DNA of 55,085 nt from Planctomycetota bacterium (GTDB taxonomy: Bacteria; Planctomycetota; Planctomycetia; Gemmatales; Gemmataceae), in assembly GCA_021807595.1 (NCBI GenBank), contig JAKBCS010000015.1:1-55085 (forward strand), given 5' to 3'. Shown here one piece after another: positions 44,126 through 54,701 of the stretch. The stretch's first letter is position 1; each line of letters opens with the position of its first letter. The notes below the pieces were generated by a model, which was not told the DNA's origin, did not search any database, and saw only the letters and a list, made by a program, of their open reading frames with translations. Both the position numbers and the translations under genes were made by a program.

Positions 44126-44920
44126 TCAATACTTCGCCATCGCCGCTTCTTGCTTGACGCCCAGACGATCCAGCACGTTTTTGACGCCTTCGAGCATCAT
44201 CCGCAGCTCGCTGTTGATGGCCAGGAATTGCCAGCCTTCTTCGATGCGTGCCTGTACTTCTTCCACGCTGAAACAATGAATGCCGGCTGCGACGCCGTTT
44301 TTCTTGCAGGCAGCCAGGACGTGCTTCATCGCCTCAGACGTGGCCTGTGCGCTGGGCGGTTTGCCGTCTTTGCTCCGCATGTTGGCCGCCAGATCGTTGG
44401 GACCGATGAAAAAGGCATCAACGCCCGGCACCGAGCAAATGGCGTCGGCGTTCTCAACCCCTTGCGGCGATTCACATTGCAGGACAATCAAAATCTCTTT
44501 ATCGGCATTTTGGAAATAATCGACGGCGGTCGTCCCGAAATTGAGCGCGTGGACGCTGCCGCCGACGCTGCGCGTGCCAAGGGGTGGGTAGCGACAGGCG
44601 GCGACGGCGTCGAGCGCTTCTTGCCGCGTGTTGACCATCGGCACGACGATGCCGTGCGCGCCGTTGTCGAGAACTCGCTTAATGTGATCGTGACGATTGG
44701 CCGGCACGCGCGCCAACGGCACGCAGCCAGCGTCGGCGATGGCGGCAAACATATGCGTGGCCGTCTCCCAATCGACGTGCGTATGCTCGATATCCACCGT
44801 CAGCCACGGGAAGCCGGTTCGCGCCAGGAAACGGCAGGCCACGATACTGCCCAGCGATAACCAAGTGCCGACCGATGGTTTGCCGGACTTCAACGCTTGT
44901 TTGACGGGATTGGCACGCAC
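44126..44920 (-). CDS. HpcH/HpaI-type aldolase
   Basis: This 264-residue class II pyruvate aldolase fold protein starts MRANPVKQALKSGKPSVGTWLSL-like. Visible are TVDIEHTHVDWETA (with the general base His), VPANRHDHIKRVLDNGAHG, the metal-site Glu in LQCESPQGVENA, and the Asp in FFIGPNDLAANM. Such enzymes split or form 2-keto-3-deoxy sugar acids or hydroxy-keto acids with pyruvate as donor; the substrate is unresolved. It is bordered by two long hairpins, at 44061-44102 and 44994-45040, which is unusual. Confidence 0.88.
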   Translation of the reverse strand: MRANPVKQALKSGKPSVGTWLSLGSIVACRFLARTGFPWLTVDIEHTHVDWETATHMFAAIADAGCVPLARVPANRHDHIKRVLDNGAHGIVVPMVNTRQEALDAVAACRYPPLGTRSVGGSVHALNFGTTAVDYFQNADKEILIVLQCESPQGVENADAICSVPGVDAFFIGPNDLAANMRSKDGKPPSAQATSEAMKHVLAACKKNGVAAGIHCFSVEEVQARIEEGWQFLAINSELRMMLEGVKNVLDRLGVKQEAAMAKY

Positions 44921-44993
44921 GATCTTTCTCCTCTTAGGACGGCGGTGGGTTGGTCTGCCGTGATTATAGAAGTTCGATGCGTCACCGTCAGAG

Positions 44994-45040
44994 CCGGAAG
45001 GGTAAGCGACGGATCGGATTGCCGTCGCTTACCCTTCCGG
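44994..45040. terminator. 19-bp perfect hairpin between glgB and the aldolase gene
   Basis: CCGGAAGGGTAAGCGACGG (44994-45012) and its exact reverse complement (45022-45040) flank ATCGGATTG. It lies 24 bases after the glgB stop. The strong stem without a U-run fits a REP-like or mRNA-stabilising hairpin, or a terminator of glgE-glgB transcription. Confidence 0.6.
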
Positions 45041-45064
45041 ATCCGAGGGTTGAGTCCGAAACCC

Positions 45065-46966
45065 TTAGCCTCCTCGTTTGAATGCTACCATGCCGAGAGG
45101 CGGAACGGTGATGGTCAGCATGTAATCGCGTCCGTGACAGGGGACGGGCACCGCCTCGACGCCGCCGAGATTGCCTTGACCGCTGCCGCCATAGAGCGGC
45201 GCGTCGCTGTTGAGAATCTCGATCCAAAAGCCGCCTTGAGGTACGCCGATCTGATAGTTGTGACGCGGGACCGGAGTGAAATTGGCGACGACGGCGATGG
45301 TATCCTCGGGCGAACGACCTTTGCGCAATAGGCTAACCACACTGGTTTCCGCGTCGCAGCAGTCGATCCACTCGAAGCCAGTGGCATCGCAGTCGAGAAG
45401 GTGCATGGCCGGCTCGCCGCGGTATAAGGTGTTCAGATCTCGCACCCAGCGCTGCAATCCCGAATGCAAGGGCAGGCCCAACAAGTGCCAATCGAGACTC
45501 GCCTCCGCGTTCCATTCGTTTCGTTGGCCAAACTCGCCGCCCATGAACAGAAGTTTCTTACCGGGTTGCGCGTACATATAACCGAAGAGCATGCGCAGGT
45601 TGGCGAACTTCTGCCAGTCGTCGCCGGGCATTTTCGACAGGAGCGATTGCTTTCCATGTACGACTTCATCGTGCGACAAGGGCAGCACGAAGTTTTCACC
45701 GAACGCATATAACATTCGGAACGTCAATCGATTGTAATGATACTTTCGATGAATGGGGTCGCGCTCCATGTAATCGAGCGTGTCGTGCATCCATCCCATA
45801 TCCCATTTGTAGCCGAATCCCAGCCCGCCCAAATAGATGGGGCGCGACACCTGCGGCCAGGAGGTCGATTCCTCGGCAAAGGTTACGACGTCGGGATATT
45901 CGCGGTAGACGATTTCGTTGAGACGGCGCAGAAAACTAATGGCGTGCAAATTCTCGCGTCCACCGTATTCATTGGGGGTCCATTCGCCTTCTTTTCGAGA
46001 ATAATCGAGATAGAGCATGGAGGCGACGGCATCCACGCGCAGACCGTCGATATGATATTTGTCCAGCCAAAAGAGAGCGTTGCCGATGAGAAAGTTGCCG
46101 ACTTCCTTGCGACCATAATTATAAATAAACGTGCCCCAATCGGGATGTTCGCCCTGGCGCGGGTCGGCGTGTTCGTAGAGATGGCTGCCGTCGAAGTAAC
46201 CAAGTCCATGTTCGTCGCGCGGAAAGTGAGCCGGTACCCAATCCAGCAACACGCCGATGCCGCGTTGATGCAGCACGTCGATAAGATACATCAAATCGTG
46301 CGGCGTACCGAAGCGGCTGGTAGGCGCGTAGTAGCCGACCGTCTGATAGCCCCACGAAGCGTCGAGCGGATGTTCGGTCAATGGTAAGAATTCGACGTGG
46401 GTGTAGCCCATGTCGTGCAGGTAATCTGCCAGTTGTATGGCAGCCTCGCGGTACGTCAACCAGCGATTGCCTTCCTCCACCATGCGCCGCCACGAACCGA
46501 GATGCACTTCGTAAATCGCCACGGGAGCATCGAGCGCGTGGGCGTTTCGGCGTCGTGCGATCCATTCGCCGTCGTTCCACGAATACCCCGACAGCTCCCA
46601 GACCTTTGAGGCCGTTCGCGGTCGAATCTCGGCGGCAAAACCAAAGGGATCGGCCTTTTCCACGACATAATCGGCAACGCGCGAGACGAGTGCATATTTG
46701 TAGAGAGCGCCTTGACCGACATCGGGAATGAAACACTCCCAGATGCCCGATGTACCCAGCGGATGCATCAGATGTGCGCCTCGACGCCAACCGTTGAAGT
46801 CGCCGACCACCGACACTTCGCGCGCGTCCGGTGCCCACACGGCGAAATGCGTCCCGGCGACGCCGTTCTGGACCATCAGATGCGCGCCCAACTTTTCATA
46901 GGCTCGGTAGTGCGTACCTTCCGACCAAAGATAGACATCGAAATCGGTCAGCGTGGCGGTAATCAC
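45065..46966 (-). CDS. glgB: 1,4-alpha-glucan branching enzyme
   Basis: This 633-residue GH13 enzyme introduces alpha-1,6 branches. Its N-terminal CBM48-like domain shows [20 protein letters not shown] near residue 40. The barrel has the conserved [10 protein letters not shown] and [11 protein letters not shown], the catalytic Asp in [18 protein letters not shown] near 315, the catalytic Glu in [11 protein letters not shown] near 370, and [10 protein letters not shown] near 435. The GTG at 46966 overlaps the maltokinase stop as GTGA, with AAGGA 8 bases ahead, so it is translationally coupled. It is the last gene of the glgE-maltokinase-glgB operon. Confidence 0.94.
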   Translation of the reverse strand: MITATLTDFDVYLWSEGTHYRAYEKLGAHLMVQNGVAGTHFAVWAPDAREVSVVGDFNGWRRGAHLMHPLGTSGIWECFIPDVGQGALYKYALVSRVADYVVEKADPFGFAAEIRPRTASKVWELSGYSWNDGEWIARRRNAHALDAPVAIYEVHLGSWRRMVEEGNRWLTYREAAIQLADYLHDMGYTHVEFLPLTEHPLDASWGYQTVGYYAPTSRFGTPHDLMYLIDVLHQRGIGVLLDWVPAHFPRDEHGLGYFDGSHLYEHADPRQGEHPDWGTFIYNYGRKEVGNFLIGNALFWLDKYHIDGLRVDAVASMLYLDYSRKEGEWTPNEYGGRENLHAISFLRRLNEIVYREYPDVVTFAEESTSWPQVSRPIYLGGLGFGYKWDMGWMHDTLDYMERDPIHRKYHYNRLTFRMLYAFGENFVLPLSHDEVVHGKQSLLSKMPGDDWQKFANLRMLFGYMYAQPGKKLLFMGGEFGQRNEWNAEASLDWHLLGLPLHSGLQRWVRDLNTLYRGEPAMHLLDCDATGFEWIDCCDAETSVVSLLRKGRSPEDTIAVVANFTPVPRHNYQIGVPQGGFWIEILNSDAPLYGGSGQGNLGGVEAVPVPCHGRDYMLTITVPPLGMVAFKRGG

Positions 46967-48600
46967 AGAGTCGATCCTTTTTCCATCAGAGCCAGGATGC
47001 CGCGCAGGGGGATGCGAACCCATTCGGGGCGATTGTTCCATTCGTAATTTAGCTCGTAAAATGCCTTGTCGAGCAAGAAGGCATCGAGCAGCCTTGCCAC
47101 CGTCTCGCCGTCGTTGGGCCAAAACGGTTCGTCTTCGGCGTCTTTTCGGTAGGCGCGGAGGAAGGCGGCGGCTGCCCATTGATACCACAACTCGGCCCAA
47201 GGCAGTAGATGCGCGAAGGCGTCGGCGCGATTTTCCGTGAAGGCGAACAACCCGGCGTAGGCGGCGTAGTGGAACGAGCGCACCATGCCGGCCACATCCT
47301 TTAACGGCAATTGCTTGGCTCGGCGTTCGGTCAAGGTCCGAGCCGGCTCGCCCTCAAAATCGAGGAGGAAATAATCGTTGTCCACGCGCAACACTTGACC
47401 GAGATGATAGTCGCCGTGGCAACGAATCTTAATCGACGCCATCTGATCCGACACGCCTAGTTCCACCCGCCGCGCCAGTTCGATGCCGTTCTCCAAAAGA
47501 TGCCGCGCCGAGGAAATCACGTCCGAGGGGAGACGATCCAGATTGTTGCGCAGCGAGGCGAGCGCGCCGCTCGCTTGCTCGCGCAGGCTTTGCCGCACCG
47601 CGCCGGCGTCGCGCGGCGTGAACGGCTCAGGAGCGAAGTCGGGATTGTCGCCGTCCGCGGACAGGGCGCGGTGCATCTGCGCGGTGCGTCGACCGAGAAC
47701 CGCGGCGGAGTGCGGATACTCGCCGAGCGCTTCGAGAACCCGCGGCGACGGCGAAGCGGCGGCGAGTTCGAGCAAGCCGCGTCTCTCCGGCTCAAGGAAC
47801 GGCTGCGCGGAAGCGCGCCGATAATAGTGGCTGAGTTCCTGCAGCGCATGATTCCAACCGTCCCCCCGATTGATGACGAACGATTGCAGTATGGCCAACG
47901 TAATGGGTTGAAAGCCGGAGCGATGGTATTCCAGCGCGCCCGCCATGGTTGGGATGCGGTCGAAGCGGTGGTTTTCGGTAAGAAATCGGCCTATCTCGGC
48001 ATCGGGATGAATCCCCCAATCCAGATGGCGAAACACCTTCAATAGTAAGCGCTCGCCAAAGCGTATCAAAGTATTGCTTGAAGTGGCAGCGCCGTGCGAC
48101 ACGGCAAGAGGTTGCGAAGCATCGCCGCGCAGCGAGGCGTAGGCCTCCGTCGGCAGGGATCGGATTCGGCCTCGTCGCATCGGCTGCTCGCGTCCCATGC
48201 CGATCGCCGATAGCAGCGATGCGCAGGTCTCTGCGTCGGCCAAGGCATCGTGCAATAGCGCCGATCCCTGTGGTCCCGTCAAATGGGCAATGGCCCACGG
48301 TGAACCAAAAGGCAACAGATCGCCGGTGGGAGTTCCAATCGTCACCCCCAAGGGTAGGAAATACAGATCGCTCTTTCCGTCGAGAAAGCTGACTTCGAGC
48401 AACACCGGAAAGACGCGCGTGGCACCGGCCGACCATTCGCCCCAATCGACGAGACACACCGAGTCGATTTGCCGCCCCTTGCCGCCGAACCAGCGTTGTT
48501 GCCGCAGGTAATTGGGCAGCACGACGTTCTCCAACTCCGAGCGCGCCGAACCATCCAAAATCGCCTCCCAGTCGCCCGGCAGGGTCAAGGTGGGGAACAT
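46963..48600 (-). CDS. Maltokinase (Mak/Pep2 family)
   Basis: This 545-residue protein of the aminoglycoside-phosphotransferase-like fold phosphorylates maltose to maltose-1-phosphate. Signs are the N-terminal [20 protein letters not shown], the [18 protein letters not shown] segment (catalytic Asp and metal site) and the preceding [12 protein letters not shown] (catalytic loop). The AWAxxxx-type phosphotransferase order is typical of Pep2. Of two nearby ATGs, 48600 is preferred for its GGAGG 8 bases before. It follows glgE after 41 bases and overlaps glgB. In many bacteria Mak is fused to trehalose synthase TreS; here it is free and TreS is not seen. Confidence 0.85.
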   Translation of the reverse strand: MFPTLTLPGDWEAILDGSARSELENVVLPNYLRQQRWFGGKGRQIDSVCLVDWGEWSAGATRVFPVLLEVSFLDGKSDLYFLPLGVTIGTPTGDLLPFGSPWAIAHLTGPQGSALLHDALADAETCASLLSAIGMGREQPMRRGRIRSLPTEAYASLRGDASQPLAVSHGAATSSNTLIRFGERLLLKVFRHLDWGIHPDAEIGRFLTENHRFDRIPTMAGALEYHRSGFQPITLAILQSFVINRGDGWNHALQELSHYYRRASAQPFLEPERRGLLELAAASPSPRVLEALGEYPHSAAVLGRRTAQMHRALSADGDNPDFAPEPFTPRDAGAVRQSLREQASGALASLRNNLDRLPSDVISSARHLLENGIELARRVELGVSDQMASIKIRCHGDYHLGQVLRVDNDYFLLDFEGEPARTLTERRAKQLPLKDVAGMVRSFHYAAYAGLFAFTENRADAFAHLLPWAELWYQWAAAAFLRAYRKDAEDEPFWPNDGETVARLLDAFLLDKAFYELNYEWNNRPEWVRIPLRGILALMEKGSTL

Positions 48601-48641
48601 CGCTTTGGCCTCCATTTCCGTATCGGTATGTCCGTGCCGGA

Positions 48642-50654
48642 TCAATCGAAATAGTCGAAGTCCCTTTCGCTGCGTATGCGCTTGCGCAGCCGCAGGATGT
48701 GTGCGATCGACGCATGAGGATCGAGACGCACGAAGTTCGATTCTCCGTTCCACAGATAGCGCGCCTCGGTCAGGAGGTCGTGAACCTGATACGGTTCGCC
48801 TTCCTGCAATCCCAACTCGTCCAATGGTATGCGCACCCAGCCGGATTGCACATGATGCGGATCGAGATTGACCACTGTGAGAATAACATTGGATAGGTCC
48901 GGCGTCGTTTTGCCATAACAGACGATTTGTTCGTTGTCGGTCGCATAAAAGCGGAGACGGTCGTTGGAATGCAGGGCCGGATTGTTGCGTCGAATGGTAT
49001 TGACGCGCGCAATAAACTCGCGGAAAACATTGGGACGATTCCACTCCCAATGGCGTATTTGATACTTTTCCGAGTCGAGATACTCTTCACTGCCGTGCTT
49101 GACTGCCTTGTGTTGATAGGTCTCGAAGGGCGGCCCGTAGATGCCGTAGGTCGCACCGAGTGTGGCGGCGAGAACGAGGCGGATGTGAAAGGCAGGATGT
49201 CCACCGTATTGCAAATACTCCGGCAGAATATCCGGCGTGTTGACGAACAGATTGGGCCGCATGTACTCGCGCGCCGGCGATTGCGTCAACTCCGTGAAAT
49301 ACTCGGTCAATTCGTGTTTGCTGTTGCGCCAGGTGAAATAGGTGTACGACTGTGTGAAACCGGACTTGGCGAGATAGCGCATCACCTTGGGCCGAGTGAA
49401 CGCCTCGGCGAGGAAAATGGCTTCGGGATAGCGCGACTGCATTGCTTCGATGAGCCATTCCCAGAGGCGAAACGGCTTGGTGTGCGGATTGTCCACGCGG
49501 AAGATGCGTACGCCGCGCTCGCTCCAGAACGAGACGACATCGAGCAAGGCGTGCCACAGTCCTTGCCACTCGGAACACTCGAAATCGAGAGGGTAAATGT
49601 CTTGATATTTCTTGGGTGGATTCTCGGCATACTTGATGGTGCCGTCGGGCCGATGGCGAAACCAGCCGGGATGCTCGCGCACCCAAGGATGATCGGGCGA
49701 ACATTGAAACGCCACATCCATCGCGATCTCGATGCCGCAATCGCGCGCCGCTTTTACGAGCCGCTCGAATTCTTTTAGCGATCCTAAATTGGGATGAACG
49801 GCCGTGTGTCCGCCCTCGGCCGCGCCGATGCCCCACGGACTGCCGGGATCGTCGGGACCGGCATTCAGACTGTTGTTCGGTCCTTTACGGAAGGCATGGC
49901 CGATCGGGTGAATGGGCGGCAGATAGAGTACGTCGAAGCCCATGGCACGGATCTCAGGCAACCGTTTCTCGACATCGGCGAACGTGCCGTGCCGACCGGG
50001 TTCCTCGGCGCACGAACGAGGAAACAGTTCGTACCACGCGCCGAAACGCGCCAGCTGTCGATCGACGCGCACTCGGAGAACGCGATCGTATTCGACGCCG
50101 CCCCCGCGTTCCTGGTGACGCGCCATCACGGCGGCGAGCAGCGGATCGAGCGCGGCTTCGATGCTTGCCGTTCGGTCGTCGTCTTTGCACATGGCCTCGG
50201 CCCACTCGCGCAGCCATTCGCCTTCCTCGCCGCGCACACCTTCGGCCGTTTGCCGGACCAGCGCAGCCCCTTCCAACAGCTCGCTGGCCACATCCTGATT
50301 CGCATCCACTTTCTTCGACAAATCTCGCCGCCACGACGCAAAGCGATCGATCCAGGCTTGCAGGGTGTACTCGTAAACGCCCAGTTGTGTCACCAGAAAA
50401 TGCGCTGCCCAGTGGTCGTTGGCAAGCGGTTGCATCGGCGATTCGCTCCATTCCGTCTCGCCGGCGCGTCGATAGCGCAGCACGGCGGCCAACGCATCGT
50501 GACCGTCGGCGTGAATGTCCGCCGACACGTTGACCGCTTCGCCGACTACGCGCTTGATGGGAAAGCGTCCGCCGTCAATCTCCGGCTGCACCGCTTCGAT
50601 GATGAGACGTGAGGGTAGGCAAGCGGGCAAACCATGCGTCGATACGAGTGCCAT
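48642..50654 (-). CDS. glgE: Alpha-1,4-glucan:maltose-1-phosphate maltosyltransferase
   Basis: This 670-residue GH13 enzyme extends alpha-glucan using maltose-1-phosphate. It starts with a beta-rich N-terminal domain (about 10-110), then a helical insert and a barrel. Seen are MGFDVLYLPPIHPIGHAFRK near 235, MDVAFQCSPDHPWVREHPGW, the nucleophile Asp in RIFRVDNPHTKPF near 387 and the Glu in AIFLAEAFTRPKVM near 415. The C-terminal HVQSGWVRIPLDELGLQ sheet closes it. The length matches GlgE family members. The start at 50654 has AAGGA 9 bases upstream. It is first in the operon, so its promoter should lie in 50655-51014. Confidence 0.93.
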   Translation of the reverse strand: MALVSTHGLPACLPSRLIIEAVQPEIDGGRFPIKRVVGEAVNVSADIHADGHDALAAVLRYRRAGETEWSESPMQPLANDHWAAHFLVTQLGVYEYTLQAWIDRFASWRRDLSKKVDANQDVASELLEGAALVRQTAEGVRGEEGEWLREWAEAMCKDDDRTASIEAALDPLLAAVMARHQERGGGVEYDRVLRVRVDRQLARFGAWYELFPRSCAEEPGRHGTFADVEKRLPEIRAMGFDVLYLPPIHPIGHAFRKGPNNSLNAGPDDPGSPWGIGAAEGGHTAVHPNLGSLKEFERLVKAARDCGIEIAMDVAFQCSPDHPWVREHPGWFRHRPDGTIKYAENPPKKYQDIYPLDFECSEWQGLWHALLDVVSFWSERGVRIFRVDNPHTKPFRLWEWLIEAMQSRYPEAIFLAEAFTRPKVMRYLAKSGFTQSYTYFTWRNSKHELTEYFTELTQSPAREYMRPNLFVNTPDILPEYLQYGGHPAFHIRLVLAATLGATYGIYGPPFETYQHKAVKHGSEEYLDSEKYQIRHWEWNRPNVFREFIARVNTIRRNNPALHSNDRLRFYATDNEQIVCYGKTTPDLSNVILTVVNLDPHHVQSGWVRIPLDELGLQEGEPYQVHDLLTEARYLWNGESNFVRLDPHASIAHILRLRKRIRSERDFDYFD

Positions 50655-51014
50655 CGAACAGTCCTTCCAGACAGGGCGGAGTGATGCTTCCACCATTATT
50701 CAACGAGCGAGCAAATCGAGTGCCAAGACAATAATGCCGAATTGCTGGAAGTGTAGCCGTTTTCGCTTCTCGTGTCTCGCCTGCGTGGACGTTCGAGCGG
50801 GCCGACGATCTAAAACAGGGCAGTCGATAAAGACCATAGTTCTTTGGTCGGTGCGCCGCGACGCGGAGCCGAGCGCGGCACGTCGCGCTCCGCTCCACGT
50901 CGCGACGAACCGATGAAAAAGCGTCGGCAAGACAAAAAAACGCGCTTGCCGAAACGGCCTCAGTTCGAAACAGTAAAGGAAGACTCGAAATCACTCCGAA
51001 TTGAGGTGGCTCGC
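50655..51014. other. Divergent intergenic region between glgE and the fusion protein
   Basis: Outward promoters for glgE (minus) and the fused dehydrogenase (plus) should be here, but I cannot pick clear hexamers. An imperfect 13-bp inverted repeat, CGCGACGCGGAGC (50858-50870) and GCTCCACGTCGCG (50892-50904), marks the middle. An open plus-strand frame runs from 50844, but the translated part before 51015 is basic and unlike anything known. Confidence 0.45.
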
Positions 51015-54000
51015 ATGAATCGCTTCCCGTGGATACGACGAGGGTTGTTCCCGATGCTGCCGGTACTCGGTCTGATGCTTTACCTCAAGAGCGAGGAGAC
51101 GCCGGCGGATGGGCCGAAGCGGTTTGTGCCGCCCCCGACTGCGTTTGAATGCCGCTGGACGGAGACGCGGATTGCGCTCGACGGTAAGGCCGACGAACCG
51201 GCCTGGAAGCAGGCTCAGATTATCGACAATTTCTATCTTCCTTGGCTGGGTGCCAAGGCTCGCGCTGCCAAGACGGCGACAAAGGCGCGTCTTCTGTGGG
51301 ACCGCGAATATCTCTACTTCTTCGCCGACATGGAGGACGCCGATCTCTACGCCGACGTGAAGGATCACGATGGGCAGACGTGGAACAACGACGTGTTCGA
51401 GCTGTTCTTCAAACCCGCCGCCGACAAGCCGGGGTACTACGAGTTTCAAGTCAACGCCGCCGGTACGGTCATGGATATGTTCCTGCCGCGCCGCGGGGCG
51501 GGTGGGTATCAACGCTTCAAGAGCGACGGCGATTTTCACCTGGATACCAAAGTCCAGCTTCGCGGCACGCTCAATCGTTGGCAAGACACGGATCAGGGTT
51601 GGTCGGTCGAAGGACGTATCCCTTGGAGCGATTTTCTACGCACCGGCGGGCGTCCGGAGATCGGCGAGAAGTGGAAATTCGTCCTGTGCCGCTACGATTA
51701 CTCCGTTGATTTCGAGGGGCCGGAGCTATCCACTTGCGCTCCCTTGAAAACGCAGGGCCGTCCCGATTTTCACCACCACGAAGACTATGCCACCCTGAAA
51801 TTCGTTGGTCCCCCCACGGAGAGTACGGCCAGACCTTACGGCATCGAGCGGCGCATTCCGCTGACGACTTCGCATGTGGCCGGCTCTCCGGAACCGCCGC
51901 CGCCCTATCGCGTTCGCCGCCTCTATCCGAACCTCAAAATCAACTTTCCCGTCGCCGTCGCCCATCAGCCCGGCAGCAACTGGTTGCTGGCAGTGACTCA
52001 ACTCGCGCCGTATGCACGCACGAGTATCCTCCGCTTCAAGGACGATCCGAGCGCGGAACAAACCGAGACGCTCCTCGACCTGGACGGCACGGCCTATAGT
52101 TTCGCATTCCATCCGCATTTCAAAGAGAACGGCTACGTTTATCTCGGCATGAACGGCCCCTCCTCGGCTCCTTCCGCCAAGAAGAAGACGCGCATCCTCC
52201 GCTATACGATGGAGCGCAACCCGCCTTACAAACTCGATCCGAAGTCGGAGGCGTCGATCATCGAATGGCCGTCCGACGGCCACAATGGCGGCGCGCTGGC
52301 GTTCGGTAAGGACGGCATGTTGTACGTCACCTCCGGCGACGGCACTTCCGATTCGGATACCCATATTGTCGGGCAAGATCTCGGCAAATTGACGGCAAAA
52401 GTGTTGCGCATCGACGTGGACCACCCCGACGAAGGCAAACGCTACTCGGTGCCGAAGGACAATCCGTTCGTCGGTCGGAACGACGCTCGCCCCGAGACGT
52501 GGGCCTACGGTCTGCGAAACCCCTGGCGCATGACCGTCGACGAGAAGACGGGCCATCTCTGGGTCGGCAACAACGGTCAGGATCTGTGGGAGCAGGCGTA
52601 TCTGATCGAGAAAGGGGCCAATTACGGCTGGAGCGTCATGGAAGGGAGCCATCCGTTCTATCCCCAACGCAAGGCGGGTCCGACGCCTTTTAGCAAGCCG
52701 ACCGTCGAGCATTCGCACTCCGAGGCGCGGTCGCTGACGGGAGGCATCGTTTATTACGGATCGCAATTGCCCGAATTGCGGGGCGCGTACCTGTACGGCG
52801 ATTACTCGACGGGCAAGATCTGGGGCGTTCGCCACGATGGGAAGCGCATCGTCTGGCACAAAGAGATCGCAGACTCCAGGCTGCAAATCACCGCGTTCGA
52901 CGTCGATGCTCGCGGGGAAATCCTCATCGCCGATCATCGGGGACAAGAAAAGGGCGGTTTTTATACGCTGGAGGCGTCTCCGAAAGATCTGCCGCCTTCC
53001 ACGTTTCCTCGCAAACTCAGCGAAAGCGGTCTTTTTCGATCCGTGAAAGGCCACAAGATGGAACCGGCCTTGATTCCCTATTCCGTCAACGCTCCCTTGT
53101 GGTCCGACGGCGCGTACAAGGAGCGTTGGATTGCCTTGCCCGGCGAGGATTCGCGGATCGACTTCACAACGGGGCGAGGTTGGAATTTCCCGGACGACAC
53201 GGTGTTGGTCAAATCGTTCGCCCTGGAAATGGAAGAGGGCAACCCCGCTTCACGCCGCTGGATCGAGACGCGCTTTTTGACCAAACAACGGGGCGAGTGG
53301 TTCGGCTATTCCTATCGGTGGAACGAACAGCAAACGGAGGGCTTCCTCGTAGAGGCGAAGGGAGAGGAACGCGATTTCTCGATCCGCGCGGAAAAGGGCG
53401 TTCGCAACCAGCGATGGAGTTATCCCAGCCGAGCCGAGTGCATGGTGTGCCACAGCCGCGCCGCCAACTTTGTCTTGGGCCTCACCGAAGTGCAGATGAA
53501 CAAGGATCACGAATACGGCGACATCCGCGACAATCAGCTGCGCGTCTTGGAACATCTGGGCGTTCTCCGCGTCAACTGGATGCAAGAGACCAAAGATCGT
53601 ATGCGCCGAGACGCGGAAACGCAAGGCAGGAAAGAAAAGGACATCAACGACTATCTCGACCGTCAGTCGGCAACGCGCTTGCAGCGTGCTTCCGCCCCGT
53701 CATCGTTATTGTCGGTGCCGCCGGAGAACTATCGCCGACTCGTCGATCCCTACGATCCCAAGCAGGATTTGACGCTGCGGGCACGATCTTATTTACACGC
53801 CAACTGCGCACAGTGCCACATCGAGGCTGGCGGCGGCAACGCGCAAATGGAACTGGAGTTTACGACGAAGCTCAACAAAATGCGCGTCGTCGATGAGAAG
53901 CCAGTTCACGATACCTTCGGCTTGCCCGAGGCGAGACTGATCGCGTCGGGACATCCGGAGCGATCGGTGTTATTGCGGCGCATCGGCCACCGAGAGGCCG

Positions 54001-54104
54001 GCCACATGCCGCCGTTGGCCACCTCAGTGGTCGATCGACAAGCGTTACGAATGATGCGAGAGTGGGTGGAGAAACTTCGTCCCGAGCCTGCCGCCCGTCG
54101 CTGA
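51015..54104 (+). CDS. Fused CBM9-like, sugar-dehydrogenase-type propeller and diheme cytochrome protein
   Basis: This 1029-residue protein has an N-terminal hydrophobic segment (about 11-27) and then a CBM9-like carbohydrate-binding domain (about 45-260, RIALDGKADEPAWKQA onward). A soluble glucose/sorbosone-dehydrogenase-type beta-propeller is next (about 280-640), with GHNGGALAFGKDGMLYV and PETWAYGLRNPWRMTVD. The C-terminal region has LSESGLFRSVKGHKMEPALI and two CxxCH heme sites: CMVCH near residue 808 and CAQCH near 930. This C-terminal part resembles the diheme c-type cytochrome family known from proteobacteria (SO2930/HNE_0200-like). Probably periplasmic. The ATG at 51015 follows GAGG. 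Confidence 0.85.
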   Translation: MNRFPWIRRGLFPMLPVLGLMLYLKSEETPADGPKRFVPPPTAFECRWTETRIALDGKADEPAWKQAQIIDNFYLPWLGAKARAAKTATKARLLWDREYLYFFADMEDADLYADVKDHDGQTWNNDVFELFFKPAADKPGYYEFQVNAAGTVMDMFLPRRGAGGYQRFKSDGDFHLDTKVQLRGTLNRWQDTDQGWSVEGRIPWSDFLRTGGRPEIGEKWKFVLCRYDYSVDFEGPELSTCAPLKTQGRPDFHHHEDYATLKFVGPPTESTARPYGIERRIPLTTSHVAGSPEPPPPYRVRRLYPNLKINFPVAVAHQPGSNWLLAVTQLAPYARTSILRFKDDPSAEQTETLLDLDGTAYSFAFHPHFKENGYVYLGMNGPSSAPSAKKKTRILRYTMERNPPYKLDPKSEASIIEWPSDGHNGGALAFGKDGMLYVTSGDGTSDSDTHIVGQDLGKLTAKVLRIDVDHPDEGKRYSVPKDNPFVGRNDARPETWAYGLRNPWRMTVDEKTGHLWVGNNGQDLWEQAYLIEKGANYGWSVMEGSHPFYPQRKAGPTPFSKPTVEHSHSEARSLTGGIVYYGSQLPELRGAYLYGDYSTGKIWGVRHDGKRIVWHKEIADSRLQITAFDVDARGEILIADHRGQEKGGFYTLEASPKDLPPSTFPRKLSESGLFRSVKGHKMEPALIPYSVNAPLWSDGAYKERWIALPGEDSRIDFTTGRGWNFPDDTVLVKSFALEMEEGNPASRRWIETRFLTKQRGEWFGYSYRWNEQQTEGFLVEAKGEERDFSIRAEKGVRNQRWSYPSRAECMVCHSRAANFVLGLTEVQMNKDHEYGDIRDNQLRVLEHLGVLRVNWMQETKDRMRRDAETQGRKEKDINDYLDRQSATRLQRASAPSSLLSVPPENYRRLVDPYDPKQDLTLRARSYLHANCAQCHIEAGGGNAQMELEFTTKLNKMRVVDEKPVHDTFGLPEARLIASGHPERSVLLRRIGHREAGHMPPLATSVVDRQALRMMREWVEKLRPEPAARR

Positions 54105-54308
54105 GCGCCTCTATACGCTATTAGGCCAGGATCGCAACTTCTACTGTGGGCCATATTCTCATTTGCCGATTCTCAACGGCGGCAAGCGGCTAAGGGCTTT
54201 CCAGCGGTACAGACGCGCTTCCTCAAGACGACGCAAACGACGCCTCGCCGTGGGACGCCGGTACCCACAACGACTCGTACCCAAACGACGCTCCACCACC
54301 CCCGCAAT

Positions 54309-54701
54309 TCATTTCTGCAACGTCGCCACCGTCAACGCCAACGCCTGGTGGTGATGCCAACCAAGCCACGTCCGCACCTCTTAGCACGCCAAACCCGCTT
54401 CTCCCTTGGCACGTTGCAAACACTCCTCAATCCGATGCTGCACCTTGAACACACGCGCGAACTCTTCCACGGGTGTCAACAACGACGCATTCGACAACAG
54501 GTAGTCGTGCTTCCAACTGCCGTCGCCCTGCCGCTCGCGGAATACCACTAGAGTCTCAGCTACGTCCGGGACGCGCCCCTCCGTGCGTGCTTGCACCAAC
54601 GTCCACGCCACCTGCACCACGATCGGCCCCATCTCCTCGTCGTCGCCGGGAATCCACGCTTGTGTGTCAACTGCGGGCCGCGTTGCCCCAACATTCGGCA
54701 A
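54309..54701 (-). pseudogene. IS701-like transposase remnant
   Basis: The minus-strand frame reads VVFRERQGDGSWKHDYLLSN, then EFARVFKVQHRIEECLQRAK and GEAGLAC, a TAA, EVRTWLGWHHHQALALTVAT, and a TGA at 54309. This is the C-terminal part of IS701-family transposases (consensus EAGLADYxVRxWxGWHHHQxLxLLA). It lacks the N-terminal DDE core and has premature stops. No terminal inverted repeats are visible. Confidence 0.72.

Noticed and set aside
43158-44276. A longer start for mtdB (372 codons)
   Set aside because: The extra 75 residues are arginine-rich nonsense that runs over the 18-bp hairpin and into the aldolase gene.
49794-50612. A 270-codon open frame antisense to glgE
   Set aside because: It lies exactly over a clearly coding gene and has no homology or signal. 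Long antisense frames are common at this base composition.
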